Shown piece by piece: positions 49,166 through 61,379 of a DNA stretch of 64,000 bases; position 1 is the first letter of the stretch; the number at the start of each line of letters is the position of its first letter. The notes under the pieces are model-generated. The model was not told the DNA's origin. It made no database searches and saw only the letters and a list, made by a program, of their open reading frames with translations. The stretch is from Impatiens glandulifera (lineage: Eukaryota > Streptophyta > Magnoliopsida > Ericales > Balsaminaceae), in the NCBI RefSeq assembly GCF_907164915.1, contig NC_061867.1:28806308-28870307 (forward strand). The letters run 5' to 3'. The translations under genes were made by a program, and so were the position numbers.

Positions 49166-51460
49166 ATTCCTTTAGGAGTGACAGAGATACTGAGTTTACC
49201 AACAAACGTTTGTCACTATTCCTTGAGGAGCCTGGAATTAGATACGAGTTATCTAGTACCAGAACTCCATAACAAAATGACATTGTTGAAAGGAAAAACA
49301 TAACACTTAAAGAAGAAGCGAGATCAATGCTTACTGATTCTGGTGTCTCTCAAAGACAATGGGCGGAAGCCATAAACACATCGTGTTACACTCAAAACAG
49401 ATCAATGATCAATAAACGCTCGAATAAAATACCCTACAAAATATTTTATGGAAAATCCCTAAAGTTGCATATTTTAGAATTTTTGGGTGTAATTATTTTA
49501 TTCATAATAATGACAAGAACTATTTGACGACTTTTGATGCCAAAGAAGATGCTGGTGTAATGTTAGTATATTCAGCAATTAGTAAAGCATATTGAGTATT
49601 TAATAAACAAACTCTGACTATTGAAGAGTCCATACACATAGTTTTTGACAAATCTATAGAAAGATATTCTAACAAAGTCATCGAAGTTGCTAATAGATTA
49701 GAAGATATTAATCTTCAATCTAATAGTGACGATGAAGCTCAGTTTGTAAGAAACAGGCCATTTAATCATCCATCTGATTTGCTTGTTGCTCAACTAAACT
49801 TCCAGACAATAAGTCGACAGGCTGCTGACAGTCCAGATGTTGCGAGACTAGTTGATCAGACATCTGACCTTCTTAGACCTAACTTCAGATGGAACAAGAA
49901 CCACCCGCCTTCTCTTATTAGAACAAGACATCAACTAATGGGTGAAATGACTAATTCAACGTTTATTTCACAATTAGAACCTAAGAAAATAGATGAAGCA
50001 CTGCTTGATCTCGATTGGATCAACGCAATGTAAGAAGAACTAAGTCAGTTTGAAAATAACAGAGTATGACATCTAATTCCAAGACCATAAAATCAACCGG
50101 TCATTGGAACTAGATGGGTATTTCTAAACAAATTAAGCAAATATAACCTAGTTGTGAGGAATATGGCCAGGCTAGTAGCTCAAGGATTTAGACAAGAGTA
50201 GGGAATTGACTTTGAGGAGTCCTTCGCCCCTGTAGAAAGGCTTGAAGCTATAAGGATATTCCTAGCCGATGCCACTTTAAAGAACTTCAAAGCTTATCAA
50301 ATGGACGTCAAGAGTGCCTTTCTAAATGACATTCTTAATAAAGATGTGTATGTTGAACAATCTCCAAGTTTTAAAGATCATTCATTGCATAATCATGTGT
50401 TTAAGTTCGACAAGGAACTTTATGGTCTCAAAAAAGCTCCCAGAGCTTGGTATGGTACCTTAACAAAGTTTTTATTTTAAAACGATTTCATAATAGGCAC
50501 AGTGGATAAAACTTTATTTAGATTTGTTAAGGATTCACATATTTTACTTGTTTAGATATATGTTAATGACATTATTTTTGGGTCAACTAACTCCAAACTC
50601 TATGAAAAGTTTTCTAAGCTCATGCATGACAAGTTTGAAATGAGCATGATGGGTGAACTAATGTTGTTTCTAGGCCTTCAAGTGCGTCAACTTCAAGATG
50701 AAATTTCCATCAACAAAGCCAAGTACATGAGGGAACTGCTAGAGAAATTCGACATGTAGTGCTTCTTAGCTACCTCCACCCCATGAACTCCTCTAACAAG
50801 ATGGTCAGAGTGTCGATATAACGACATACCGAGGGATCATAGGCTCGCTACTCTACCTAACTGCCAACCGACTTGACATCCTATTTGTTGTCGGCATCTA
50901 CGGGAGATTCCAGGCTAACCTTAAACTATTTCACTTTATAGCTGCCAAGCGTATCTTAAAATATTTAAAGTGAACTCAATGCGTTAGACTGTGGTATCCG
51001 AAGGATTCCAGTCTCAACTTAATAAGATACTCTGATGCAGACTATGCATGGTGTAAGATTGATTTGAAGAGCACTAGCAGAACTTGTCAGTTTCTGGGTG
51101 ACCGTCTGATTTCTTGGTTTAACAAGAAGCAAACATCCATCGCCACGTCAATAATAGAATAGGAATACCTTGATGCAGGTAGCTGCTATGATCAAGTGCT
51201 TAGGATTCAACAACAATTGAGAGACTAAGGCATCTAAGAAGACGAGTCTCCCTTTTTCTGTGACAACACCAGTGTGATATCGATCACATCCAATTCGGTG
51301 TTGCACTCTCGGACCAAACATATCGACATCCACCATCACTTCATCTAGGAACACGTGGCACAGAAGCACGTCCGATTAGAATACGTGTCAACAGACCTTC
51401 AAGTGACAGGCATATTCACAAAGCCACTTCTAGAGACAAAGTTTTTTTTATTTTAGAAAT
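49166..51460 (+). pseudogene. 3' half of a second Copia family (integrase end, RT, RNase H), decayed
   Basis: The integrase end is in open frame 49327-49527 and the preceding stretch (FTNKRLSLFLEEPGIRYE, NDIVERKNITLKEEARSML). A linker follows at 49779-50033 (LDLDWINAM). RT then runs from about 50090: [56 protein letters not shown]. The RT active-site box at 50559-50570 reads YVND, so the first Asp is replaced by Asn. RNase H continues to about 51450 with many frameshifts. The element begins abruptly at the duplicated block, so its 5' half is lost. Its style resembles the Tork/SIRE side of Copia, but I cannot fix the lineage. Confidence 0.8.
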
Positions 51461-51479
51461 ATCTTAGGACTTCTTAATT

Positions 51480-51665
51480 TAAACTAAATTTATCATTCAT
51501 TCTAAACTAATTTTATGTATAAATTTAGGGGAACCCATTTTTGAAGCTAAATTTATTATTCTTTTTATAAAAATATTTTATGCATAAATTTAGGGGAATC
51601 CTTTTTCTAAACTAAATTTATCATTCAATTTATAAAAATATTATATATATAAATTTAGGGGAACT
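51480..51665 (+). repeat. Triplicated polypurine-tract region
   Basis: Three tandem copies of about 60-70 bp, each with CTAAATTTATCATTC-like sequence and ending in ATAAATTTAGGGGAA (near 51521-51535, 51587-51600 and 51648-51664). The last part of each unit is the likely polypurine tract of the Copia just upstream, so the priming site for plus-strand synthesis is present three times. Confidence 0.75.
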
Positions 51666-53520
51666 TGAAATACAACAGAAAAGATAGACATGTTGAAATG
51701 GATGTTCCAAATAATGCTGAAAGAGAATTTGTCTGATGACACTGCACACCAGACGAGCTAAACTTAAGCTGTCCAAAATTTCAACTTGGTCAGATGTCAT
51801 GAAGTTGGGTAGACGCATGTTAATATAGCTTAGTGTCACACGGGCAAATAACGCAGCGGAATTTTTACTTATTTTTTCGCCCTTGTGCGGCTTGTTTTGC
51901 GCACCAAAACAATCAGCCAACTCCGAGGTTCACTTCTCTCACAAAAATGAACGACTCACTCAACAAATAGCCAAGTCCTACAATAATAAATCAAACATTC
52001 AACAAAGAGAAACACACACAATGATTACGGGCAAATGCCTAACTTTATAATATATTCACTCACAAATATCGATTACAAAGAGGCTATAAAGATTCAAGGT
52101 TGCACACAAAATGACTCTCACTTATGGGGGATATTTTTCTATCCGAAATCCAACAATTTGTCTTGTACAGCTCAAGAGATATTTATAGCCCTAAAGAATA
52201 ATAAACTGCCTAGGAAAATAACCGTTCTAGGGTGTGGGGGTCAATCTGCCAGGCAGTTGGTGCTGATCGTGGGTTTAGCTGGTGGGCGATTACTGCTGAA
52301 CGTGGGTCTCAACTGCCAGTCGTGGGTCTCAACCGTCCACTAGTGCAGCCCCACGTTCTTCCTCGATCTTAGTTGTGCACCCGCTGCTGAACATGGGTCC
52401 TAACTGACCGTAACCGTCCACTCTACCCACGTTCTCCTTCGAGCCCAACTGCTACTGACTTTTTCCCCCATTCGACCCATCATGCTGATATTTCCGGGTC
52501 CACGACCCATCATGCCGACATTTTCGGGACACTACTATGATCTCCCTCGGTCCTCCTTTAACCGTCCTTGGCCGACTCCGTATTTTCCGCAATCGATGCG
52601 CGCACACTCAATACGCTAGCTGTTGTCACTCTTTTGCACCTAGGTCGCACACACACGACCCCACCCAAGCATCCACTCGGTCCTGGCCTTCCGCAATCAG
52701 GCCTCGACCGACACTTGCTAACACCTTGTGCCTTTTTTGCACGCACACGACACCTCTTCAGCACACTTCACTCGGTCTTGGCACTCCACACTTGTGCCAC
52801 GACAAACACATGCTAACATCCTTCTCTCGGTCTTAATATTCAACACTTCGGTCCCGACAACAACTTTGATTACTTAGCATTCTGATGCTAGTGCCACACG
52901 CCCGCGACACTCTTCTTGGCACCTCTCGGTCCTGGCCAGCACCAAGCCAAGACAACTCGGCTGAAACCTTGCACCTATGTCGCCCGCAGACGACTTCACC
53001 TCGGCACACTTCTTCCTGGTCCTAGCACTTCACAAGTGAGCCAGAACATAAGCTTTAGTTTCTTAGCCTTTCTCATCTCCAGTACCATGCCGCACACCCA
53101 CGACTGTTTTTAGGCACCTCTCGGTCCCGACCATCCACAATCAAACCAAGACCGAGGCCAGCTATTTAGGGTCATAACACTTAGGCTGTATGCGAGCAGA
53201 CGCCTTCCAAATAGACATCTTGCGCGAGCAGACGCTCTTTGGTTAAACTTCTTGCTCCGCACGAGTATACACTCTTCCTAACAGACGTCTATATACGTTG
53301 AAATGGAAAGCATGTGAACAACACAGCTAGTCGAATGTCTTAGTACTCACCAAACATTTCCTCTTAAGCCAAATGGGAGACATCTGTATCAATCTTATCA
53401 AAACGTTGTCGTTTCACTCCTACCTTTAAAAAGTGAATGGTCACATTATTTATAAATAACATGAAGATACGTGGCTTTCATGTATTAATATGTGACCAAC
53501 ACTCCATATTGATTATCAAA
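51666..53520 (+). repeat. LTR of the Copia, split by a solo LTR
   Basis: 51666-51833 and 53180-53520 are the two halves of one LTR. Both resemble parts of the LTR starting at 53617: CAGACGAGCT near 51752 against AGACGAGCT near 53682, and GAACAACACAG near 53315 against GAATAACACAG near 53824. Short GCGAGCAGACG motifs recur near 53190 and 53223. The right end is cut near 53520, where the 3' end of another related element begins. Confidence 0.6.
51834..53179 (-). mobile_element. Solo LTR inserted in another LTR, 5-bp target duplication CTTAG
   Basis: The insert starts TGTCACACGG and ends GTCATAACA, flanked by CTTAG on both sides (51829-51833 and 53180-53184). A TATAAAT box on the minus strand at 52187-52181 suggests minus orientation, so the LTR would begin TGTTATGACC. 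It is 1346 bp, more GC-rich than its surroundings (52300-53170), and carries no internal genes. Open frames inside it are chance. Confidence 0.8.
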
Positions 53521-54150
53521 CACCTGTTGAGACTAAGTTCTATTTCTTTAGAAATGTGTAGGGTCTTTTAGACTTAAAATTAATTTAATCAAGTATGCAC
53601 AAATTTAAGGGAAATTTGTTGATTTGACTAGACAGACGTATTAAGACGAATGTTTCAAAATCAGAAAGAGAATGTATATTAGACGAGCTGTGCTTAAGTA
53701 GCTTGTAATTTAATTGTGGTCAAACGTCTAAATATAAGGCAAACGCCTGCTAACATGTCTGTTGCTGTGTGTTAGCAGACGCTGTCCGAACAGACGTCTT
53801 ACCAAGCTTAAACACAAAGTATGTGAATAACACAGATAAACGCCTGTCTATGTGCGCTCTTTAGACGCTTCATCTTAAGATAATAAATGGTTACATTTCA
53901 AATTAATTGGAGGGAATATTTTAATGACGTCCTGTTATTGATGACTTCTAATGACATTCGTTACTCTTAAAATGACAATGTATTTTTTAATGATAACTTT
54001 TGGGACCCGTGTCGATTCAAATCTATTTAAGGGTTCCTTGCATGCCTAAAATATCTTACGCTCTATTTGAGATCTTCTAAAACCCTAAATCTTATTTTGC
54101 TCTATCTTCTCTCTAGAAACTTAATTGTCTTATTTGCTTATTCTCTAAAC
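53521..54150 (+). repeat. 3' end of a related Copia and its LTR
   Basis: 53521-53600 resembles the RNase H end and following sequence at 51420-51480. A polypurine tract AAATTTAAGGGAAATT (53601-53616) leads into an LTR start TGTTGATTTG at 53617. The LTR has AGACG-type motifs (53630, 53645, 53725, 53775), a TATA-like CTATTTAAGGG near 54024, and two AAACCCTAA telomere-like boxes near 54080 and 54147. Where the LTR ends is unclear because an ORF starts only 130 bases after the TATA-like box. Confidence 0.55.
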
Positions 54151-54156
54151 CCTAAG

Positions 54157-57100
54157 ATGGCTAAGAAAACTACTGCCTTCGCTCAAAATACCATGTCATG
54201 TGGACTTAGATTCGGTGTACGCATCAGGATTGCCGACGATGGTGGCAATGTTCAGATCCCTTGAAGCTTCCGGCCTTAGGAAATTTCTTGGCGAACCTTT
54301 TATTCTTCACGACCAGGAGGTGCATGCGTTCTTTGATACTGTGAAGATAGAAGGAGATTCCATTTCAGCAACTGTGAAAGGTACTTAAATATCTATATCC
54401 AAAGCCTTCTTTGTCAATTCCTAGGGCTTCTGACGGAAGGCCACATGTTTTCTGAAGAGATTTCGGCCGAGGTTATCTTAGAGATGTGTTAGGATCGGGA
54501 TCGCCCTTGGAGGACCGGAGTTCCGGTTTGTTAAGGGTGAATGCTTACACAATACAACACACACACTGATGATAGCCCGGTTAGAGACTAAACCGCTTTT
54601 TAACACTATACAAGCTGTCACAAACCTCTTGAACCGGGTTCAAGTGCGGAAATGGTTCGTTTCAGCTTGAAGCAACACACACCGTTCGGTTTGAAGGTTA
54701 TTTAGAAGGAGATGTTGGTTTAAGGAGAAAGCCGGTTTGATTTAGGAGTATATTAGTTTACATGGTTTAGATGTTTCGGTTATGTTTGAGAGGGTAAGCC
54801 AGAATATGAAAGTAAAGAACACGAGACAGGATTTTATGGATGTTCGGAGTTTAATCTCCTACGTCACCTCTTCTTCTCAAACAGTGAGAAGAATATTCAC
54901 TACGGAATATTACACAATCACAACACACAATCCGAACGAGTAACAGCTCGTCGTTTACATCACTCATAATGATGTAATACAAACACTTTTACACTTGGTA
55001 AAATACACACAATACACAAACACTTTCGGAATTTCAATCACTTATGCGTAAGATCTTTCGTTTTCTGTTTCTTCTCTCTTGTATGAGCTTTTTCATAAAT
55101 GATCTCACGCGTATGTATCTTCGGCACCATTGGCTTCTATTTATAGAGAAAATATGACAACGGTCATAATTTTCTCTCTCTGCTTGATTGGTCATTTAAA
55201 GTCACGCCGATCCGATTCAGAGGTTACGTGCACGCTTTCTCATTTAGGACACTTGGCAGTCATGCACTTAGGCCGACTTGCATTTTTGACACATGGCGTG
55301 CATGCACCAAGTCAGCCGCCTGAATTAGAGGTTGCTTGTAGAGTTGGATAACCAGTTTCATCATTGTTTTCGTTGCATGCTTCTGATCCGAATCTTATCT
55401 TCTTTTGTATCTTCGAGAAATCTTCATATCGTCATATTACGTCATTTTCTCAGATTCGCCACTTTTCATATTTTCCGGTGAAATTTTATGATCTTCGATA
55501 AGAGTGTGTCAGCCGGATGAGTTAGCCTTTGCTAGCCGATCCGGTTGAAGAGTTTAGTCGGTTTTGTAAACTGTGACCGGATCATTGAATCATGTACGTC
55601 AGCCGGTATGATGCGGTTTGATCTGTACTTGCACAGGAAGATTGAGTTTGATTATGTTTTTTGGCCGGTTAAAATTAATCTGCTTAATTTTTCTAACAAG
55701 ATGCGCACCTTCTTTTCCGACATCGGAGGTCCTGTGAACATTAATGAGAAGAAGAATTACCTCAAATATGAGTATTGTCTTCTCAACAACATTTGTGCCA
55801 AATATATTCAAGGGAAAGTAGGGTCGTTCGATGCCTACACCCAAGATATATTCGAGATGACGGTGGATATTACAAATGGGATGGCTATCAACTAGGGGTT
55901 CGACTTTTTCTCTACTCTTTGCCAGATGGTCTCTCTAGTTAGTAAGTAGAGTGTGAGATTTTCAATCTAACTCAGTTGGATTCTGGAGCATCTAAAGGTC
56001 CCTGTAGGCAACGACGCCACCATTAACGTAAACAGGATAATGACTTGTTCCACAGTTGGGAACCATATTGCTCGAATGAAGATTGTTAAAGAAACAAAAT
56101 CTGCGTCTTCGGCTCAACTAATGAGTAGTCAGTCGAGCACTTGGTTCAAGTGTCTTGCGATCTCCAGTCGTAAGACCCCTGCGAAGAGAATGAAGATGTC
56201 GGCGATGGAATCCGCCGCAAGCTCCTCTAGTCAAAAATGGGCGCTTATTGGAGATACTACCGAAGTCGACTTCATTACAAAAATTTCTAGGATGGAGGAA
56301 GCCCCTGTTGTTGTTGTTCCTCTATTCTCAACCTCTCCATCTCCTTTAGTCGAAGTTTTGGCTAGTCAACTCAAGACGCTTGGTGAGGCGTTTCCCTAGC
56401 TGCTGATCAGACAGAGGTCATTCCTGTTGGTCAGACGGTTGCTCTACCTACTAATCAGACGGATGCATCTCTTGTTGTTCAAGCGTCTGATAAGGTAACT
56501 TCTGATCCTACTCTAGTCGTTCAGCCCTTTTTAGTTCCCATTGTGGAACAAGTTGTTGAAGCAACTACTAAGATAGTTGGTGAATCTTTTGAGAAGAGAC
56601 AGGGGAAGAAGCTGTTATCTCCCTTATCGAACGAGTGTCTGCTGAAGCTGCTGGTCAAGATGAAGTTGTTATTCTTTTAGCAGAACCGGAGGCTGTTCCT
56701 GCATGTGCTACTGCTAATATTGAAGAAACAGTTGTCCCGACTGCTGACAGACCAATGAATCAGCACCCGTTCAGATGGATGCGGTCCCTACTACAGCCTT
56801 TCCAGCAAATACCTTTTCTAGGAATGTTTCTCCATTATCTATGCCAAGGGGCTCCGAGTATCGCATTCAGAGAGCCTATTCATGACTCCTAAACCTGCCG
56901 AACTTGTAAGGAAGGGAAAATAAACAACATACTATATTCTAGAACTCCCGTCTGAAGTTAATTAGACACTCGTTCTCATCCTGGAGGACGTTGAGTCTAC
57001 GACGTCTATGAAAATCGAGTTGTTTGATAAATGGCTACGCACAAGGCTCTACGCAAAGTTCATTGATGTCCTAGGTTCTAATGTGGCGAAAAAATGGAAG

Positions 57101-58850
57101 GAACTACTGAAAATGGAGAAATCGGTCCTCTCTTGGGCCAAGACCCAAGATGTCAACGAAGCTCTCAAGAGAAGAAAGCTCTTTGCAGAAAATGCTAGAG
57201 GACGCACTCTCTTTCCCATTGTTTGTCAAAGGAAAGAAAACATTAATTCTTCAGACAAAACTGCTCAAAAAGATGGGAAGGTTCTTGAATGTCTCCAACT
57301 TCTCATTAACTCCTACTGTTGCACGACTCTTAATATGTTCACGACACTGAATTGTGTCATTCTGATGCTCTTCTGAATAAAGCGCCTCAATAAGAGTTTA
57401 ACTGTTCAGACAAGGATGAGTAGATGTCCTATATTGATGAGATTCCATTCAATCACGGTGAGCCGAATCCCATCTCCACTACTGAGCAGCTGCTCTCGGT
57501 AGTTGAAGAGAATGAGGTTATTCATGTCATCTTGCAACATAAATAGTCCATTGAAGAAAGGCAGTTCTATGCTTTTCACTTTGATGAGAAGACGCTCCCT
57601 CTTTATGAAGCGTAGAAGTCAATCCCTCATGTTGAGAAGGAGCGTTCACAAACGTTTGAGCAGTAGCTCCTGTCTTCTCAGAGGGAGCCATCTGATGTTG
57701 CTCTCTCTACGTCCGAAAAAATGCAGACCCCATCTACTAAGGGGGAACATGTCTGTTCCAAGAAAGCGTTTGAAGTAGAGGCTTCTCAGCTTTCTTCTCC
57801 CCCATTTGAGCAGACGCCCAGGAACGATGGTCAGATCATCTCACTAGGTGGGCAGGCGTCTTAAGAGAAGCATTATGACTGCCCAAAGTCCAAGCGATCA
57901 TCCACATCTCAATCCAAGGAATCTCTACACATTCAACCTCTCCTTTTTGAAGAACTGTCAGGTTTCGATAGAGATCTGCGCGATGAAATCAAAGGAACAG
58001 GCGATGAGTCTCGAGAATTGATCAATATGCCTCGAGTCTCCTATCCAAAAAAGGAAACAACAATCCATAAAGGTAAGTCTTCATCCTGATCCTATTCACT
58101 CTGTTCCAGCAAGCTCCCACACTGTCTCGTCTGCTCCATCTTCTTTTGATGAGGCTTCTCCAGGAACTATGAAATTCCGCAAATTCATCTTGAAAGCTCT
58201 AGTTCCGATACAGTAGAGAATCCAATCTATCTCGTCTAGGTTGGAAATTCTTTAGAAGCAATCTGTAGTGAACTCCTTAGCAAATGACGACATAGTATCA
58301 GCTCAAGGGAGTACTAACAAAGATTTGTTGAAGACTATGCATGAAGTGGCGATGCTCTGACCTAGATGTTCAAGATACAAAAATACTTGCTCACGCAGAA
58401 CTCTGAGATTCATGACAAGTTCGAGTCTCATAATCTTGAGCGTCACAATGAGACAAGGTCTTCAATTGAAATAATCACTCACCAGATGATCAAAATGTCC
58501 AAATCCCTCAAGTCTGTGGAAGCGGAGTGAATCGAAGATGCTGGCACGGTTGCTCGATGCTTCCAGGATAAAGAAGAAGCGGTTGTTAAAGCTTCTAAAG
58601 TTACCTCTCTTATTGTTGCTGACCTGATAATGTTAAAAAAGGGAAGGTAGTTATCAAGGGGGAATAAGTGCTCGTGGCACTCGTTCTAGAAATAATCCAG
58701 TCTAGGGTGTTCGAGGCAGTTGTCAAGTAGATCGAGGAGGTGATCGAGGAGGTGGTCGTGGAGGTGGCCGCAATGGTGGTGAAAGTGGAGGTGGTCAACT
58801 GCAACAACTTGTGCTCGACGATCATTATTAAAACGGAGGGATCTTAAACT
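54157..58850 (+). pseudogene. Long transposon ORF (putative plant transposon-protein family), broken and split by a solo LTR
   Basis: The frame begins MAKKTTAFAQNTMS, shifts near 54195, and continues as LDSVYASGLPTMVAMFRSLE and GLRKFLGEPF. After several codons it is interrupted at 54486 by a 1212-bp solo LTR and resumes in the same frame at 55704 with FFSDIGGPVN, YCLLNNICAKYIQGKVGSFDA and FEMTVDITNG. This folded N-terminal domain resembles the large family annotated as putative plant transposon protein, common in asterid genomes. The rest is a low-complexity Ser/Ala/Val/Thr region with many stops (56040-57000), a helical segment (57008-57250, VLSWAKTQDVNEALKRRKL), and a Gly/Arg-rich tail (58700-58800). 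A polypurine tract and LTR follow at 58950. Function unknown; no polymerase is encoded, so the element would be non-autonomous. Confidence 0.6.
54487..55698 (-). mobile_element. Solo LTR inside the transposon ORF, 5-bp target duplication AGATG
   Basis: It begins TGTTAGGATCGG and ends TTTCTAACA, and AGATG lies on both sides (54482-54486 and 55699-55703). Removing one AGATG and the insert restores the host reading frame across the site. A TATAAATA box on the minus strand at 55145-55138 indicates minus orientation. The TACGTCACC/CTCCGAAC area near 54850-54870 (seen in reverse) has a counterpart on the plus strand near 60475 in the LTR at 58963, so the two LTRs are distant relatives. Length 1212 bp. 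Confidence 0.9.
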
Positions 58851-58962
58851 TTGTTTATATTATGCATTTAATTTTTTTTATAAATATATTATATAATCTT
58901 TCAATCTCTTGTTATTAACTTGATTTTTAACTTAATTTTAACATCATCAAAAAGGGAGAAAT

Positions 58963-60684
58963 TGTTAGATTAAATTAAATAAACAAAAAGGAAAACTAAT
59001 TAAAAATAGAAATAATTAGTTAAGGAAAAAGATCTTAATATACTTAGATAAATAAGTTTAATTCAATATGACATAGTTTTAATGATATGGTCTGAACAAA
59101 ACTAGGTTGTAGTCTGAACAAAACTAAGTTATGGTCTAAACAAGAACTATGTTGTGTAACTTGCATTTGTGCAGGTACAGCCCAAAAGACGTATGTCCTC
59201 AGACGCATTCTAAAACAAGTGCGAGTAGACAAAGTCTGAACTTCATCTGACGAGTTGTCTAAAGAAATGCGCGAGCAGACGTAGTCTGAACTTCATCAGA
59301 CGGATTGTCTGAAGAAGTGCGCGAACAGACGAAGTCTGAATTTCAATAGAAGGGTTGTTTGAATAAGTACACGAGCAGAAGTAGTCTAAACTTGATCAGA
59401 CGTGTTGTCTGAAGAAGTGCCTGAGTAGACGATGTCTGGACTTCATTAGACGGGTTGTCTGAAGAAGTGTGAGAGAAAACGTAGTCTGAACTTCATCAGA
59501 CGGGTTGTCTAAAGAAGTGCGCGAGCAGACGGAGTCTGAACTTCAATAGACGGATTGTCTATAGAAGTGCGCGAGCAGACGTAGTCTGAACTTCATCAGA
59601 CGGTTTTTTGAAGAAGTGCGCGAGCAGACGTAGTATGAACTTCATCAAACGGATTGTCTAAAGAAGTGCGCGAGCAGATGAAGTATGAACTTCATCAGAC
59701 GGGTTTTCTGAAGAAGTGCTCAAGTAGACGTGGTCTGAACTTCATTAGACGGGTTGTCTGAAGAAGTGCGCTCGTAGACGTCTAGGCTTCAACAAATGAT
59801 CTGGTCTTAAAAAGTGCTAGCAGACGTCTAGGCTTTAGTAGAAGACTAAAGTAGCGCCTGCTCATCTTCCCTGCTTATCACACGATAAGCGGCAAGCTGC
59901 CACATCATCACGCACAATAATCAACGGAATAATGCCACATATCAATATTAAGATTCGACCGTTGAATTAATTGTCGTTTATCATTAATACAAACCTTCTA
60001 AGAAGCTCAATAGTCACACTCTATTCAAGTAGGGCTACAATACTCAAGTGCGGCTATAACACTCAAGTAGAGCTATTCTACATCAGCATGCGGAGCGCAC
60101 ACGGAGCTCTACAACACGCCACCATTGAATGCAAAAAGGTTGTGACTCATATATATATATATGGATCTTAATCTAGAAGCCCCCGGGACGTGCGTAGACA
60201 TTACAGTTATTATCCAAGATTACTCTCTCACTATCCTAGTAGTAATTCATATACTCTATACTTTTATTAAGATAAGTTAAGAGAGAAATTACTGTAATAT
60301 CTGTTTAGAATATTAAATGTTGTAAGTTGAACAGAGGGTGTATGTTAAATAGAATGAGAGTTAGGAGTTCAAAACATGCAATGTTAAGTCCTGAGTTTTT
60401 AACCTAGCTTGTGTATAGGCTATACAAGTTAAAGTCTTCTTGTGTATCTTACTGGAAATAGAAGAATGGGCAACGTAGGAGATTTTATCTTCGAACATCC
60501 ATAAACAACTCCGTATCACTTTCTTACTTTCTTATTCATCTTACATCTATACACTTTAAATCTAGCGAGTTATTCCGCACTTGAATCTGATTCATGAGCT
60601 CGCGAAGATTTCTCACGAGAATAGAAACAAGTCTTAACCTTTAACAGGGTTAAAACCGAACTGGAAGTCGATAGTCGTTCAACA
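58963..60684 (+). repeat. 3' LTR carrying a 50-bp tandem array
   Basis: A polypurine tract AAAAAGGGAGAAAT (58949-58962) precedes the LTR start TGTTAGATTAAATT. The probable end is GTCGTTCAACA at 60684, giving matching TGTT/AACA termini and 1722 bp. Inside are the 50-bp array (59222-59790), a TA-rich TATA candidate near 60150-60165, and a GGCAACGTAGGAGATTTTAT segment near 60468 seen in relatives. No matching 5' LTR occurs in the window. Confidence 0.65.
59222..59790 (+). repeat. 50-bp tandem repeat, about 11 copies
   Basis: The unit contains GAGCAGACGTAGTCTGAACT, then TCATCAGACGGGTTGTCTG and AAGAAGTGCGC. Copies are phased at 50-base steps from 59234 to 59732. Each has short dyads (CAGACG with GTCTGAAC; TCAGAC with GTCTGA). 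The array lies inside the LTR at 58963-60684, upstream of its TATA-like region. Confidence 0.9.
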
Positions 60685-60909
60685 ATACTCAAACCCCACT
60701 GGTTGTTGTTGACGCCGATCCCAATAGAAATTATAGCAATACCCTTTGAGCCTTGTGCACTTCTTCTTACTAGAGTTGCTATAGTACCACTTATCCCCTT
60801 GTACTTCTTTTTACCGAAGTTGCAACAGTAAAACTTTGGTCCCTTCTCGTTATTCTTACTAGAGTTGATTTAGTTGACTATTTAATTTCAACCCAATAGT
60901 AAACCTCAA
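60685..60909. other. Spacer after the LTR
   Basis: No gene seen. Three related short segments (CTTCTTCTTACTAGAGTTG near 60761, CTTCTTTTTACCGAAGTTG near 60806, TTATTCTTACTAGAGTTGA near 60849) form a loose ~45-bp direct repeat. Confidence 0.5.
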
Positions 60910-61200
60910 TCATTTTTTTTTTGAATACCCACCACACCACATACACATATTCATAACATCAACATCGTTTACAATGTTCATTGGGTTACATTTCAAAGGA
61001 TCATCTGGTTCCACATACGAAAACAACATATTATTGCTGTCATATCCTAAATCTTTAACCATTGTATCAATCTCTTGAAAATAGAATTTATCAACATCAT
61101 AGTAATCAATATAACCAAAATCGCCACCAACGTATAACGACCCATCCATTTTCCTCCATGATAAAGTTTAATGTTGAAAAATTTACTTAAAACATGTAAC
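60910..61200 (-). pseudogene. N-terminal domain fragment of a MULE-type transposase
   Basis: In the minus sense 61200-61150 reads FNIKLYHGGKWM. After a frame change an open frame 61149-60910 follows (VGGDFGYIDYYDVDKFYF, VKDLGYD, VNDVDVMNMCMW). This pattern is the N-terminal PB1-like domain found on many plant MULE transposases. The rest of the transposase is absent, and I see no TIRs around it. Confidence 0.55.
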
Positions 61201-61379
61201 TCAATATATATACATGGAAATAGTATAAAAGTTAGAAGAATATATGAATGTTGTAGATTCAATATCAATTCATAACAAATAACTAATAATATAAATCTTA
61301 TACATCACTTTCTACCAATACATACACATTAAGCACGACTAACATGTATAACAACATATCCAACATTTAATACATATTT

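Noticed and set aside
49166..51460. A functional Copia polymerase
   Set aside because: The active-site box is YVND instead of YVDD and numerous stops and frameshifts are present.
52537..53113. Several overlapping open frames rich in His, Thr, Pro and Arg
   Set aside because: They lie in the GC-rich part of a solo LTR and occur in several frames on both strands, as expected from composition.
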